Shown: piece after piece, positions 46,907-56,314 of the stretch
How the letters are laid out: the number at the start of each line of letters is the position of its first letter
Numbering within the stretch: the stretch's first letter is position 1
Assembly: GCA_036389275.1 (NCBI GenBank)
Contig: DASVQE010000065.1
Coordinates: 40,801 to 104,800, forward strand
Direction: 5' to 3'
Length of the DNA: 64,000 bases
Source: QHVT01 sp036389275
Lineage (GTDB): Bacteria > Acidobacteriota > Thermoanaerobaculia > Gp7-AA8
Made by a program: the position numbers and the translations under genes
Notes under the pieces: generated by a model
Told to the model about the DNA's origin: nothing
The model's input: the letters and a program-made list of their open reading frames with translations, nothing else
The model's database searches: none

Positions 46907-49900
46907 ATGGGCGCGCTGCTACCGCTGTCGCTGGGCGAAGTTCTGCACGAGGAGTATGTCCGCCTCTACGGCCTCGCGCCGGCGCTGCCGGCGCGCTGGG
47001 CGCTCGAAGCCGGCGAGATCCTCAACGCACGGGAGCTGGCGCGCAAGCTCGCGGCGCGTTTCGCCGCGGCGGAAGAGCCGGTGCCGCCGAACATCGCGCG
47101 GTGGCAGTCGGCGAGCGGACACGATCCCGCGTACAAGGCCGCCATCGCCGCGGAGGTGAACGCGATCTTCGACCAGCTCGGCGCGGTGAAGTGGCTGTAC
47201 GAGCATCCCGCATTCAAGGCGGCGGAAGCGGCGCCGTACGACGCGCTCGACGACGCCGATAACTTCGACCCCGACGGCGTTTACAACGTCAACCGCCAGA
47301 TGTTCGACGTGCTGTTCCGCGACGAGACGCGCGCCGCCTCCGACCGCCGTTACGCGGAAGTGGTCGCGCGCATCCACAAGCGCGCGAAGGAAGAGAACCA
47401 GCCGCGCACCGCGCTGTCGATCTCCGGCGGCGGCATCCGCAGCGCGACCTTCGCCCTCGGCGTGATGCAGGGTCTCGCCGCGCGCGGCATCCTGGAGACG
47501 TTCGACTTCGTCTCGACCGTCTCCGGCGGCGGCTACATCGGGAGCTGGCTCTCCTCCTGGATGCGCCGCGATCCGTGGGGCATCCGCGGCGTCTCGGCGC
47601 TCCTCGGCGCGAAGCCGATCGAGCGGCTCGAGCCGGAGCCGGCGCCTCTGCGCCATCTGCGGGCGTTCAGCAACTACCTCACGCCGCGCCTCGGCGGGCT
47701 CTCCGCCGATACGTGGGCGCTCGTCGCCACCTATCTGCGGAACCTGCTGCTGAACTGGATCGTGCTGATCCCGCTGCTGGCCGGCATCCTGGCGGTCCCG
47801 CGGCTGATCGTCGCCGGCGTCATGCATCCGGCGCGCGATCTTCACTGGCGCGGCACGACCATCACCAGCGCGCAGACCGCGCTCGTCATCGGCCTGCTGT
47901 TTCTCGCCATCGCGCTCTTCTTCCTGACCGTGAACCGCCCCATCGTCGACACGCAGAACGAGAAGCGGAAGCCGTTCAGCGACGGCGATTTTCTGAAGCG
48001 CTGCCTCGCGCCGTTCCTCACCGCGGCCATCGCGCTGATGTTCGCCTGGGCGTGGTACTCCGCCGCGCCCGGCGAGAATCCGCTTGAAGCGAAGTGGTTC
48101 ATCGCCGCGAGCATCGCCTCCTGCCTCTTCGCCTTCCTCTGGTTTCTCTCCAAATACCTGCTCGCGCCGTTCGTGGAGCGGCGCGGCGATCCGACCGAGC
48201 GCAGGTCGCGCACGTGGATGCGCATCGGGTGGGAGCTCGGCGCGTCGCTCTTCTCCGGCGCGCTCGGCGGCTGGCTGGCCTGGCTGCTCACCGATCTCTT
48301 CGACGATCCGGTGAAACCGGTCCAGCTCGTCGGCGCCGTGCGCTGGCCGATCGAAGACTCGGGCGGGCTGACCGCCGTCACCGCGATGTATGTCTGCTTC
48401 GCCGTTCCGCTGCTGCTCGGCGTGCTGTTTCTGCAGAGCGTGATCTTCGTCGGCGCGGCCAGCCACGAGAATCACGACTTCGATCGCGAGTGGTGGGCGC
48501 GCGCCGGCGGCTGGGTGCTGATCGGCGCGATCGCCTGGATCGCGCTCACCATCATCGCCATCTACGGTCCGGTCGCGATCTATCACCTGCCGCGCGCGCT
48601 CTCCGCGGTGGGCGGCGGCGCCGGCGCTTTCTCGCTGGTCGGCGGCTGGAGCGCGAAGTCGGGCGCGACGAAAAAGAGCAGCGGCGACTCCTCGAGCCAG
48701 CCGACGAAAACCTCCGCGGCGATGAGCATCGCGCTCAGTCTGGCCGTCCCGGTCTTCGTGCTGTACATCCTCGCGCTGATCTCCGCCGGCACGACCTGGG
48801 CGCTGCAGAAGTTTCTCGAGCCCGCTCCGCAGTCGATCGAGAGTGTCCGCCGCGAGGTGCGCTTCGCCGAGCATGCCTCGCGCGAGTACCCTCATGCCGT
48901 CGCCGACGAACCGCACGCGAAGATCAGCGAGAAGCCGGTGGTCAACATCCCGCGGCTCCGCTCGATGGCACACCTGCGGCTCGTGCAGGACTCCGACGGC
49001 TGGGTCATCGGCTCGATCGTGCTCGGCCTGCCGCTGCTGGCGCTGCTCTTCTCGCGCGCCATCGGCGTGAACGTCTTCTCGATGCACGCGATGTATCGCA
49101 ACCGCCTGGTGCGCGCCTACCTCGGCGCGTCGCGCTGGAACCGCCACCCGAACGGCTTCACCGGCTTCGACGCCGACGACAATCTGCTGATGCACCAGTT
49201 GCGGCCGGAGTACGTCTGGGCGCACAGCTTCCGCGACTTCGATCTCGCCCGGAAGAAGCTGCTCGCGGCGAAGTCGGGACCGCTGCGCTTCCTCTTCGAC
49301 CACCTCGAGAACCGCATCGGCGACATCGGCGAAGATCTGCAGGCGTTCGCGCAGTCATTGAACGCACTCATCGCCACCGAGGATCTGCCGAGCATGTTCC
49401 AGGCCGCGCCGCCGGCGGCGGATCGGGCGCTGCGCGCATTGCGCAACCGCCGCTTCATCGAGCAGGCCTTCGATGACGTCGACCTCTATCCATCGCCGAT
49501 GCCGCTGCTCTGCGTCGACGATCTGCTCGTCAGCGACGAGGCGCTGGTCGCACTGTTCGACGGCGGCGGCGACGCGGCGGCGGCGGCGCTGCGCGCGCAC
49601 TTCAAGATCGGCGGCAAGCTCGATTTCACGACGCTGCTCGGCGAGATCAACGACGTCATCGCCACGCAGACGCTCGCGGATGATCCCGCGTTCGCGGCGA
49701 TGAACGACGCGAAGCCGTTCCTCTGGAGCGACGTCACCGGCGTGCATCGGATGATCGAGAACCGCTTGCGCATCGAGGCCGCGTTGCCGAAGGTCGTGCG
49801 GCCGCTGCGTCCGGCGCGTCCGCTGCACGTCGTCAACATCTGCCTCAACCTCACCGGCGGCGAGGAGCTCGGCTGGCAAGAGCGCAAAGGCGAGTCGCTG

Positions 49901-50725
49901 ACAGTCTCGCCGCTCGCCTCCGGCAACTATCGCCTCGGCTATCGCGACACGCGCAAGTACGGCGAGATTTCCCTCGGCACCGCGGTGACGATCTCCGGCG
50001 CCGCGGCCAGCCCGAACATGGGCTATCACTCATCGCCTGCCCTCGCCTTTCTGATGACGCTCTTCAACGTGCGCCTCGGCTGGTGGCTCGGCAATCCCGG
50101 CCTGGCCGGCAACGACACGTACGAACGGCGCAATCCGCGCTCCTCCATCCTGCCGTTCCTCTACGAGGCCACCGGCAACTCGACCGACAAGTACGGCTAC
50201 GTCTATCTCTCCGACGGCGGCCATTTCGAGAACCTCGGCCTGTACGAGATGGTGCTGCGCCGCTGCCATCGCATCGTCATCAGCGATGCCGGCGCCGATC
50301 CGAGATACATCTACGACGACCTCGGCAACGCCGTGCGCAAGATCCGCATCGACCTCGGCATCCCCATCGACCTCGATCACATCGACATCATGCCGGCCGA
50401 CGAAAATAAGCCGGGCAAGTACTGCGCAACCGGCACGATCAACTACAAAGCCGTCGACGGCGAAGAGGCGGTCAACGGCGAGCTGGTCTACATCAAGCCG
50501 GTGGTCTATGCCGACGAGGGACCGCGCGACGTGCTCAATTACTCGAAGAACTCGCCCGACTTTCCGCACGAGTCGACCGCCGATCAGTTCTTCAGCGAGT
50601 CGCAGTTCGAGAGCTACCGCCGGCTCGGACTCTTCACCATCGACCAGATCTGCGCGAGCGTGAAGGATCCGGTGCGCTCGGTCTCGGACCTGATCGACGC
50701 GGCGGAGAAAGCGTGCACGTCGTGA
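46907..50725 (+). CDS. Very large membrane patatin-like phospholipase
   Basis: 1272 residues. The patatin core begins at about residue 168 with LSISGGGIRSATFALGVMQG (oxyanion GGG), and the nucleophile Ser is in FVSTVSGGGYIGSW. Some eight membrane helices then interrupt the fold between about 280 and 740 (LLLNWIVLIPLLAGILAVP, VLIGAIAWIALTIIAIYGP and others). The catalytic Asp is probably in YLSDGGHFENLGLYE at about residue 1102, so the active site is assembled across a membrane insert. It is expected to cleave acyl esters of lipids. The ATG has GGGAGG upstream. It stands alone. Confidence 0.85.
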   Translation: MGALLPLSLGEVLHEEYVRLYGLAPALPARWALEAGEILNARELARKLAARFAAAEEPVPPNIARWQSASGHDPAYKAAIAAEVNAIFDQLGAVKWLYEHPAFKAAEAAPYDALDDADNFDPDGVYNVNRQMFDVLFRDETRAASDRRYAEVVARIHKRAKEENQPRTALSISGGGIRSATFALGVMQGLAARGILETFDFVSTVSGGGYIGSWLSSWMRRDPWGIRGVSALLGAKPIERLEPEPAPLRHLRAFSNYLTPRLGGLSADTWALVATYLRNLLLNWIVLIPLLAGILAVPRLIVAGVMHPARDLHWRGTTITSAQTALVIGLLFLAIALFFLTVNRPIVDTQNEKRKPFSDGDFLKRCLAPFLTAAIALMFAWAWYSAAPGENPLEAKWFIAASIASCLFAFLWFLSKYLLAPFVERRGDPTERRSRTWMRIGWELGASLFSGALGGWLAWLLTDLFDDPVKPVQLVGAVRWPIEDSGGLTAVTAMYVCFAVPLLLGVLFLQSVIFVGAASHENHDFDREWWARAGGWVLIGAIAWIALTIIAIYGPVAIYHLPRALSAVGGGAGAFSLVGGWSAKSGATKKSSGDSSSQPTKTSAAMSIALSLAVPVFVLYILALISAGTTWALQKFLEPAPQSIESVRREVRFAEHASREYPHAVADEPHAKISEKPVVNIPRLRSMAHLRLVQDSDGWVIGSIVLGLPLLALLFSRAIGVNVFSMHAMYRNRLVRAYLGASRWNRHPNGFTGFDADDNLLMHQLRPEYVWAHSFRDFDLARKKLLAAKSGPLRFLFDHLENRIGDIGEDLQAFAQSLNALIATEDLPSMFQAAPPAADRALRALRNRRFIEQAFDDVDLYPSPMPLLCVDDLLVSDEALVALFDGGGDAAAAALRAHFKIGGKLDFTTLLGEINDVIATQTLADDPAFAAMNDAKPFLWSDVTGVHRMIENRLRIEAALPKVVRPLRPARPLHVVNICLNLTGGEELGWQERKGESLTVSPLASGNYRLGYRDTRKYGEISLGTAVTISGAAASPNMGYHSSPALAFLMTLFNVRLGWWLGNPGLAGNDTYERRNPRSSILPFLYEATGNSTDKYGYVYLSDGGHFENLGLYEMVLRRCHRIVISDAGADPRYIYDDLGNAVRKIRIDLGIPIDLDHIDIMPADENKPGKYCATGTINYKAVDGEEAVNGELVYIKPVVYADEGPRDVLNYSKNSPDFPHESTADQFFSESQFESYRRLGLFTIDQICASVKDPVRSVSDLIDAAEKACTS

Positions 50726-50728
50726 GCG

Positions 50729-51082
50729 TCAGCGCGCGCGCAGCGCCAGCGCCGTCCAGGCCGCGCCGGCGAGATCGATCGCGCCGAGCGGCAGCGCCGC
50801 CGGCGGCATCTGGCGCGTAGCCACGAGCGCGATGACGCCGATGGCGAAGCCGAGGCGGAGGTAGACCGAGGCGCGGATGTACGGCAGGCACTCCGCGCGC
50901 GAGCCGACCACGTCGTAGCCGCCGATGACCAGCGCGAGCAGGCCGACCACGCGCGCCCAACCGTCGGCGACCGGCGGCAGATGCAGCAGCGCGATCACCG
51001 CCGCCGGCGCGAGGACGAAGGCGACACCGACGGCGAGCACGTAAATCCCGAAGACGAACAGCGAGCGCGCGGCGCGGCTCAT
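50729..51082 (-). CDS. Small four-helix membrane protein
   Basis: 117 residues from ATG 51082. Hydrophobic stretches are at FGIYVLAVGVAFVLAPAAV, VVGLLALVIGGYDVVG, VYLRLGFAIGVIALVA and AIDLAGAAWTALAL. No family is recognised. It overlaps the YjbR-like gene by 4 nt, so both belong to one leftward unit. The longer frame to 51475 is a shadow of that gene. Confidence 0.65.
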   Translation of the reverse strand: MSRAARSLFVFGIYVLAVGVAFVLAPAAVIALLHLPPVADGWARVVGLLALVIGGYDVVGSRAECLPYIRASVYLRLGFAIGVIALVATRQMPPAALPLGAIDLAGAAWTALALRAR

Positions 51083-51447
51083 GAAGTCAAGGTCTTGACC
51101 AGTTTCTTCGGCGCGATGGCGCGATAGCTCTCGGCGATCCACGACTTGAGCAAGTCCACCGGCACGCCCGTCGGAGTGGTGAAGCGCGCCGTGACCCAGC
51201 CGCTCTTCCCCATGCCGTAGCCGGTCGGCTCGGCGAACGGGAGGTCGGCGGCCATGTCGCGCGACTGCGGCAGCTTCACCGACATGCTCAGCTCGTTCTT
51301 GTTCGCCTCGCCGCCGAGGAACACGAAGTTCTTGTTGCGCACCTTCACCGTGCGATGGCCCCACGGCGAGTCCTGCTCCGCCTCCGGGAACTGCATCGCG
51401 TATTCGAACAACTCGTCTTCGAGCGACCGCAACGTCTTCTTCGGCAT
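51079..51447 (-). CDS. MmcQ/YjbR-family protein
   Basis: 122 residues. It has LFEYAMQFPEAEQDSPWGHR, VRNKNFVFLGG, LSMSVKLPQS, YGMGKSGWVTARF and the C-terminal ESYRAIAPKKLVKTL, all typical of MmcQ/YjbR proteins. This fold resembles the double-wing DNA-binding fold; the biological role is unknown. The ATG at 51447 is chosen; the frame to 51597 is a shadow of ansA. It is divergent from ansA with 20 bp between starts. Confidence 0.85.
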   Translation of the reverse strand: MPKKTLRSLEDELFEYAMQFPEAEQDSPWGHRTVKVRNKNFVFLGGEANKNELSMSVKLPQSRDMAADLPFAEPTGYGMGKSGWVTARFTTPTGVPVDLLKSWIAESYRAIAPKKLVKTLTS

Positions 51448-51453
51448 GGACGA

Positions 51454-51459
51454 TATGAT
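51454..51459 (+). promoter_or_regulatory. TANNNT hexamer 8 nt before ansA
   Basis: TATGAT, then 8 nt, then ATG at 51468. Only 20 bp separate ansA from the divergent YjbR gene, leaving no room for an ordinary leader. Confidence 0.55.
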
Positions 51460-51467
51460 CGCGCGAG

Positions 51468-52487
51468 ATGCGCAAACGCGTCTACATCGCCTACACCGGC
51501 GGCACCATCGGCATGCAGCGCACGCGCGGCGGCTACCGTCCCGCGCCCGGCTCGCTGCAGGCGCAGATGGCGGAGATGCCGGAGCTGCGGCATCCATCGA
51601 TGCCGTCGTACACCGTGCACGAGTACGAGCCGCTGCTCGACTCTTCCAACATGACGCCCGACGAGTGGGTGAAGATCGCGCGCGACGTCGAGGCCAACTA
51701 CGCGCGCTACGACGGCTTCGTCGTGCTGCACGGCACCGACACGATGGCCTACACCGCCTCGGCGCTGCCGTTCCTCCTCGGCAATCTGCGCAAGCCGGTG
51801 GTCATCACCGGCTCGCAGATTCCGCTCTGCGAGATCCGCAACGACGCGCGCGAGAACCTCATCACCTCGCTGATGATCGCCGCGAATTACGACATCCCCG
51901 AGGTCTCGCTCTACTTCGGAGGCAAACTGCTGCGCGGCTGCCGCGCCACGAAAGTGAGCGCCGACGGCTTCGCCGCCTTCGACTCGCCGAACTTCCCGCC
52001 GCTCGGCCTGGTCGGCATCGACATCGACGTCAACTGGGATCTCGTGCGCGCGCCGCGCGGCCGCGCCAAGCTCGACGTGCGCGAGCTCGCCCGTCCCGTC
52101 GTCAGCGCGCTGCGGCTCTTTCCCGGCATCTCGCCGGAGCTCGTGCGCAACGTGCTGCGGCCGCCGCTGCAGGGACTCGTGCTCGAAGCCTACGGCGTCG
52201 GCAACGGCCCCGATCAGAACCGCGAGTTTCTCGACGCGCTCGCTGACGCCACCGCGCGCGGCGTCGTCATCGTCGACTGCACGCAATGCCTCGAAGGCAC
52301 AGTCGATCTCGCCGAGTACGCGGCCGGCTCCGCGCTGGCGAAAGCGGGCGTCATCAGCGGCTTCGATCTGACCGCCGAGGCGGCGCTGGCGAAGCTCTAC
52401 TACCTCTTCGGACGTGGGTATGGACATCAACGCGTAAGGATGGAAATGCAGAAAGACATCCGTGGCGAAATGACCATGCGCGCGTAA
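51468..52487 (+). CDS. ansA: L-asparaginase, type I (AnsA-like)
   Basis: 339 residues, no signal peptide. RVYIAYTGGTIGMQRT holds the nucleophile Thr. GFVVLHGTDTMAYTASALPF holds the second Thr-Asp and nearby Lys (RKPVVITGSQIPL). The cytosolic type I layout is indicated by the lack of export signal and by similarity around VEANYARYDGFVVLHG. It hydrolyses asparagine to aspartate and ammonia. The next gene starts 25 nt after its stop. Confidence 0.93.
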   Translation: MRKRVYIAYTGGTIGMQRTRGGYRPAPGSLQAQMAEMPELRHPSMPSYTVHEYEPLLDSSNMTPDEWVKIARDVEANYARYDGFVVLHGTDTMAYTASALPFLLGNLRKPVVITGSQIPLCEIRNDARENLITSLMIAANYDIPEVSLYFGGKLLRGCRATKVSADGFAAFDSPNFPPLGLVGIDIDVNWDLVRAPRGRAKLDVRELARPVVSALRLFPGISPELVRNVLRPPLQGLVLEAYGVGNGPDQNREFLDALADATARGVVIVDCTQCLEGTVDLAEYAAGSALAKAGVISGFDLTAEAALAKLYYLFGRGYGHQRVRMEMQKDIRGEMTMRA

Positions 52488-52511
52488 AATGCCGGCAGGA
52501 GAATCCCCAAA

Positions 52512-53426
52512 ATGGCACGTCTACTCTTCAGCCGCGGCGCCCGCGGTGAGCTCATCCGCGTTCTGCAGCAGAAACTCGCCGCCATCGGACATCACGACGA
52601 CGCCGTCGACGGCATCTACGGCAACGACACCACGCAGTCGGTGAAGTCGTTCCAGCAGGCGCGCGGACTGCCCGTCACCGGCGACGTCGACGCCGACACC
52701 TGGACCGCGCTCACCGGCCAGCCGGTGCCGCCGGTGGAGACGCGCTGCCTCGATCTCACCGCCACCTTCGAAGGGCACGGCTTCACGCTCGCGCAAGGCA
52801 ACTTCGACGGCGCCGGCATCACCTGGGGCATCATCGGCTTCACGCTGCAGCACGGCGAGCTGACCACGATCCTCAAGACCGCGTACGCGCAGGAGCCCGA
52901 CACCGTGCGCGCCTGCTTCGGCGACAAGACCGACGAGCTGCTGGCGATCCTCGACAAGCCGTGGTCCGAGCAACTCGCCTGGGCCGACTCGATCTCGCTC
53001 GGCGCGTCGAAGGCGACGCTGGCGGAGCCGTGGAAGAGCGCCTTCGCGAAGTTCGGCGAGACGCCGCTCGCGCAGAAGCTGCAGCTCGATCGCGTGCGCG
53101 AGGATTACTTCACTCCGGCGCTGAAGACCGCGCAGGAGTTCGGCCTCAAGACCGAGGTCGGCGCGGCGCTCTGCTTCGACATCCACGTGCAGAACGGCGG
53201 CATCAAGCAGTCGGCCGCGTCGGTGGTGCGCTCGCAGATGCAGCCGGGCATGCCGGAGAGCGACGTGCGCATCCTCATCGCCAACGCGGTCGCCGACTCG
53301 GCGAAGGAGCAGTGGCGCGAGGACGTCCGTACGCGCAAGTTGACCATCGCCAAAGGCAGCGGCACGGTGCACGGCGTGCAGGCGGTGCTGCGCAACTGGG
53401 GACTCGACGAGCTCGAGCTGTCGTGA
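52512..53426 (+). CDS. Peptidoglycan-binding domain plus chitosanase-like hydrolase domain
   Basis: 304 residues. The N-terminal domain of about 65 residues is PG_binding_1 type (LIRVLQQKLAAIGHHDDAVD, GIYGNDTTQSVKSFQQARGL, DVDADTWTALTG). The rest resembles GH46-type lysozyme-fold enzymes: LDLTATFEGHGF (candidate catalytic Glu) and NFDGAGITWGIIGF (candidate Asp), with CFDIHVQNGGI further on. It would cleave a glycan such as peptidoglycan or chitosan. No signal peptide is visible, which is unusual for a wall enzyme. Confidence 0.65.
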   Translation: MARLLFSRGARGELIRVLQQKLAAIGHHDDAVDGIYGNDTTQSVKSFQQARGLPVTGDVDADTWTALTGQPVPPVETRCLDLTATFEGHGFTLAQGNFDGAGITWGIIGFTLQHGELTTILKTAYAQEPDTVRACFGDKTDELLAILDKPWSEQLAWADSISLGASKATLAEPWKSAFAKFGETPLAQKLQLDRVREDYFTPALKTAQEFGLKTEVGAALCFDIHVQNGGIKQSAASVVRSQMQPGMPESDVRILIANAVADSAKEQWREDVRTRKLTIAKGSGTVHGVQAVLRNWGLDELELS

Positions 53427-53431
53427 CGACG

Positions 53432-53437
53432 TAGAAT
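53432..53437 (+). promoter_or_regulatory. Possible -10 hexamer for radA
   Basis: TAGAAT, 17 nt before the TTG start of radA. A GAGGAAC Shine-Dalgarno-like stretch lies between. Confidence 0.4.
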
Positions 53438-53454
53438 CGTTTCGTCGAGGAACT

Positions 53455-54819
53455 TTGGCGAAACGCTCACCCATCTACTCCTGCACCGAATGCGGCGCCC
53501 AGGCGAGCAAGTGGCTCGGGCGCTGCCCTGACTGCAACGCCTGGAACTCGTACGCGCAGGACGAGGCGCCGGCTGCGAACGTGGCCGCGCACGCGACGGC
53601 GCTCAGCGGCGGCGCGCCGATGCCGATCGGCGCGATCGACTTCGACGTGGCGCCGCGCGTGTCGACCCGCATCGCCAGCCTCGATCGCGTCCTCGGCGGC
53701 GGTCTGGTCATCGGCGCGGTGACGCTCGTCGGCGGCGAGCCGGGCATCGGCAAGTCGACGCTGCTCCTGCAGGTCGCCGACGAGCTGGCGCGCGGCGGCC
53801 CCGTGCTCTACGTCTCCGGCGAAGAGTCGCCGCGGCAGATCGCCATGCGCGCCCGCCGCCTCGGCATCACCAGCGAGGCCATCCAGCTCTTCACCGAAAC
53901 CTCCGTGGAACGCATCCTGGCCGAGGTCGAGAAACTGAAGCCGGTGGCCGTCATCGTCGACTCGATCCAGACCGTGCATACCACCTCGAATCAGTCGATG
54001 CCCGGCTCGGTCGGTCAGGTGCGCGACTCCGCCGGCGTGCTGATGTCCGCGGCCAAGCGGATGTCGGTGCCGGTCTTTCTCATCGGCCACATCACCAAGG
54101 AAGGCACCATCGCCGGACCGAAGACGCTCGAGCACATCGTCGACACGGTGCTCTACTTCGAAGGCGAGAAGTTTCAGAACTACCGCGTCGTGCGCGCCTA
54201 CAAAAACCGCTTCGGCCCGGTGAACGAAGTGGCGATCTTCGAGATGCACGACGCCGGACTCGAGGAAGTGGCCAATCCGTCGGCGGTGCTGATGGCGCAG
54301 CGCAGCCAGTCGCCCGGCTCGGCGATTCTCGCGGCCGTCGAAGGCACGCGGCCGCTGCTGATCGAAGTGCAGGCGCTCGTCTCGCCGACGCACTTTCCGT
54401 CGCCGCGCCGCATGGCCATGGGCATCGACGCCAACCGCGTCTCGCTGCTGCTGGCCGTGCTCGAGCGCAAAGGCGCCGGCACCTTCACCCAGCACGATGT
54501 CTACGTGAACATCGCCGGCGGTCTCGACGTCGACGAGCCCGCCCTCGACCTCGGCGTGATCGCGGCGATCCTCTCGTCGCAGCGCAACGTCCCCATCGCG
54601 CATGACCTGGCGCTCTTCGGCGAGGTCGGTCTCCTCGGCGAAGTGCGCAGCGTCTCGCAGCCCGACCTGCGCGCGCGCGAAGCGGCGGCGCTCGGCTTCC
54701 GCAAGATCGTCGTGCCGTCCGCCAACGCCTCCGAGATCCGCGCCGACATCGAGTTCCTGCCGGTGCGCCGCATCGAGGATGTGCCGGCGCTGCTCTTCCC
54801 GACTTACGGCAAGACGTAA
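53455..54819 (+). CDS. radA: DNA repair protein RadA
   Basis: 454 residues from TTG. A zinc finger (CTECGAQASKWLGRCPDC) opens the protein. The Walker A is GGEPGIGKSTLLLQ, and KNRFGPVNEVAIFEM is the RadA signature motif. The C-terminal Lon-protease-like domain follows (FTQHDVYVNIAGGLDVDEPA). RadA is a DnaB-like helicase that extends D-loops in recombination. Its last 16 nt overlap the end of the convergent membrane transferase gene. Confidence 0.95.
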   Translation: MAKRSPIYSCTECGAQASKWLGRCPDCNAWNSYAQDEAPAANVAAHATALSGGAPMPIGAIDFDVAPRVSTRIASLDRVLGGGLVIGAVTLVGGEPGIGKSTLLLQVADELARGGPVLYVSGEESPRQIAMRARRLGITSEAIQLFTETSVERILAEVEKLKPVAVIVDSIQTVHTTSNQSMPGSVGQVRDSAGVLMSAAKRMSVPVFLIGHITKEGTIAGPKTLEHIVDTVLYFEGEKFQNYRVVRAYKNRFGPVNEVAIFEMHDAGLEEVANPSAVLMAQRSQSPGSAILAAVEGTRPLLIEVQALVSPTHFPSPRRMAMGIDANRVSLLLAVLERKGAGTFTQHDVYVNIAGGLDVDEPALDLGVIAAILSSQRNVPIAHDLALFGEVGLLGEVRSVSQPDLRAREAAALGFRKIVVPSANASEIRADIEFLPVRRIEDVPALLFPTYGKT

Positions 54820-56246
54820 AGACGGATGGACGTACCCACTCTTCGATACGGCCGGCCGCGCAGCCACCACCACGCCCCGTCCGGCGCCGTCATCCGGTAG
54901 ATGTGCTCGCCGATGGCGACGGCGCCGTGCGGCGGTCCGGTCGGCGCGACTTCGTACCACGATGGAAAGCCGAGGACGTCGTAGTCGTGATTGCCGACGA
55001 GCGCGAGACCGACGCGCGGCACGTGCTCGCGGCGTAGCAGTTTGCCCAGGCGGAGCACGTCCTGTCCCCAATCGAGATTGCTGTCGACGAGATAGCGGCC
55101 GGGCGACGGCAGCGCGAGCTCGTTGAAGTAGGGGAAGTAATCGGGATGGGCGATCGCGCCGGCGACGAGGTGCCATGCCACGAGCGCGATCGCGAACGGT
55201 TTGCGCAGCGCGAGACAGCCGGCGGCGGCGCAGAGCGACAGCGGCGCGTAGAGCGGCAGCACGTAGCGCACGCCGAGGTCGAGACTGCTCGGCATCGCGC
55301 AGGCGAGAATCGCCAGCGACGCGGCGAGCGCCGGCAGGAAGACGCGCCGCTCGGCCACGAACGCGCCGATGACGACGAACAGCAGAGAGGCGAGCGTCGA
55401 CTTCAGCATCACCGCCGCAGGAAAGTAGAGCAACCATCCCGACGTGCCGCGCTCGCCGAAAAAGTACGACTGGAACGGCTCGCCTTCGATCTCGCGGAGA
55501 CTGGCCACACCTTCGAAGAGCGCGCGCGTGGTGAAGCCGTAGCTCGCCCACAACGTGAAGGCCGCGGCGCAGAAGGCGACGGCGAAGGCGAGCGCGAGCA
55601 GGCGCGGCGCGCGCACGGGACGCCGCACCAGGAACCAGGCCAGACAGGCCGCCGGCACGAAGACGGCGCAGGAGAGCTTCAGCGCCATGGCCAGCCCGTA
55701 CGCCGCGCCGAAGAGCGCGGCGCGCCGCGCGTCGGGACGCTCCGCCCAACGGGAGAACGCGAGCAGCGCCAGCGCGACGCCGGCGGTGGCCGCGGTGTCG
55801 TGCGTGGCCAGGCCCGAGTAGCCGAGGACGATCGGCTGGGTGGTGAAGAAAAGCGTAGTCACGAGGCCGAGGAGCGGACCGCCTTCGCGCCGCGCCCAGC
55901 GCCACGTCGCCAGCGCGGCGACGAGGAAGAAGAGCAGGTTACCGGCGCGCGCGAGCAGCAGGTTCGTGCGGTAGCGGCCGTTCGCGTAGAAGAGTCGCGG
56001 GATGCGCGTCCAGATGTTCTCGCCCGGCGCGAGCATCACGCCGGAGAGGACGAGCGGCGCGGCGAAGACGAGCCGCGGCACCGGCGGATTGGCGATCACC
56101 ACCTCGTAGCGATGCTGCGTGAGGAGCTGCACGCCGGCGCCGACGTGCACCGGCTCGTCGGGCGTCGCGGAGAACGTCGTCAGCGTGGCCGCGATGCGCA
56201 GCGCTGCCAGCGCGACGAGCGCGAGCGCGAGACGGTCGTGGCGCAT
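54804..56246 (-). CDS. GT39/ArnT-like membrane glycosyltransferase
   Basis: 480 residues with about ten membrane helices. The first loop has TFSATPDEPVHVGAGV, with the acidic pair expected of PMT/ArnT-type GT-C enzymes. LGYSGLATHDTAATAGVALA and LDLGVRYVLPLYAPL are further family-like stretches. GT-C enzymes move a sugar from a polyprenyl-phosphate carrier to a lipid or protein on the outer face of the inner membrane; the acceptor is unknown. A TAGGTT hexamer lies 7 nt before the ATG. Confidence 0.75.
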   Translation of the reverse strand: MRHDRLALALVALAALRIAATLTTFSATPDEPVHVGAGVQLLTQHRYEVVIANPPVPRLVFAAPLVLSGVMLAPGENIWTRIPRLFYANGRYRTNLLLARAGNLLFFLVAALATWRWARREGGPLLGLVTTLFFTTQPIVLGYSGLATHDTAATAGVALALLAFSRWAERPDARRAALFGAAYGLAMALKLSCAVFVPAACLAWFLVRRPVRAPRLLALAFAVAFCAAAFTLWASYGFTTRALFEGVASLREIEGEPFQSYFFGERGTSGWLLYFPAAVMLKSTLASLLFVVIGAFVAERRVFLPALAASLAILACAMPSSLDLGVRYVLPLYAPLSLCAAAGCLALRKPFAIALVAWHLVAGAIAHPDYFPYFNELALPSPGRYLVDSNLDWGQDVLRLGKLLRREHVPRVGLALVGNHDYDVLGFPSWYEVAPTGPPHGAVAIGEHIYRMTAPDGAWWWLRGRPYRRVGTSIRLYVLP

Positions 56247-56253
56247 GGCCGCG

Positions 56254-56259
56254 AACCTA
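56254..56259 (-). promoter_or_regulatory. TANNNT hexamer 7 nt before the transferase gene
   Basis: TAGGTT on the minus strand, 7 nt, then ATG at 56246. No Shine-Dalgarno. Confidence 0.45.
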
Positions 56260-56296
56260 CCACAGCCGCGGGTTGCGCCCGACCCGCTGGGGCGTT

Positions 56297-56302
56297 TACA
56301 CT
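56297..56302 (+). promoter_or_regulatory. TANNNT hexamer 12 nt before the M23 gene
   Basis: TACACT, then a C-rich 12-nt spacer without Shine-Dalgarno, then ATG at 56315. Divergent from the transferase promoter 38 bp away. Confidence 0.4.
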
Positions 56303-56314
56303 CCCGTCCGTCCC

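Noticed and set aside
46919..49303. A 794-residue frame antisense to the patatin gene
   Set aside because: Shadow of a strong coding frame; low-complexity composition with no domain.
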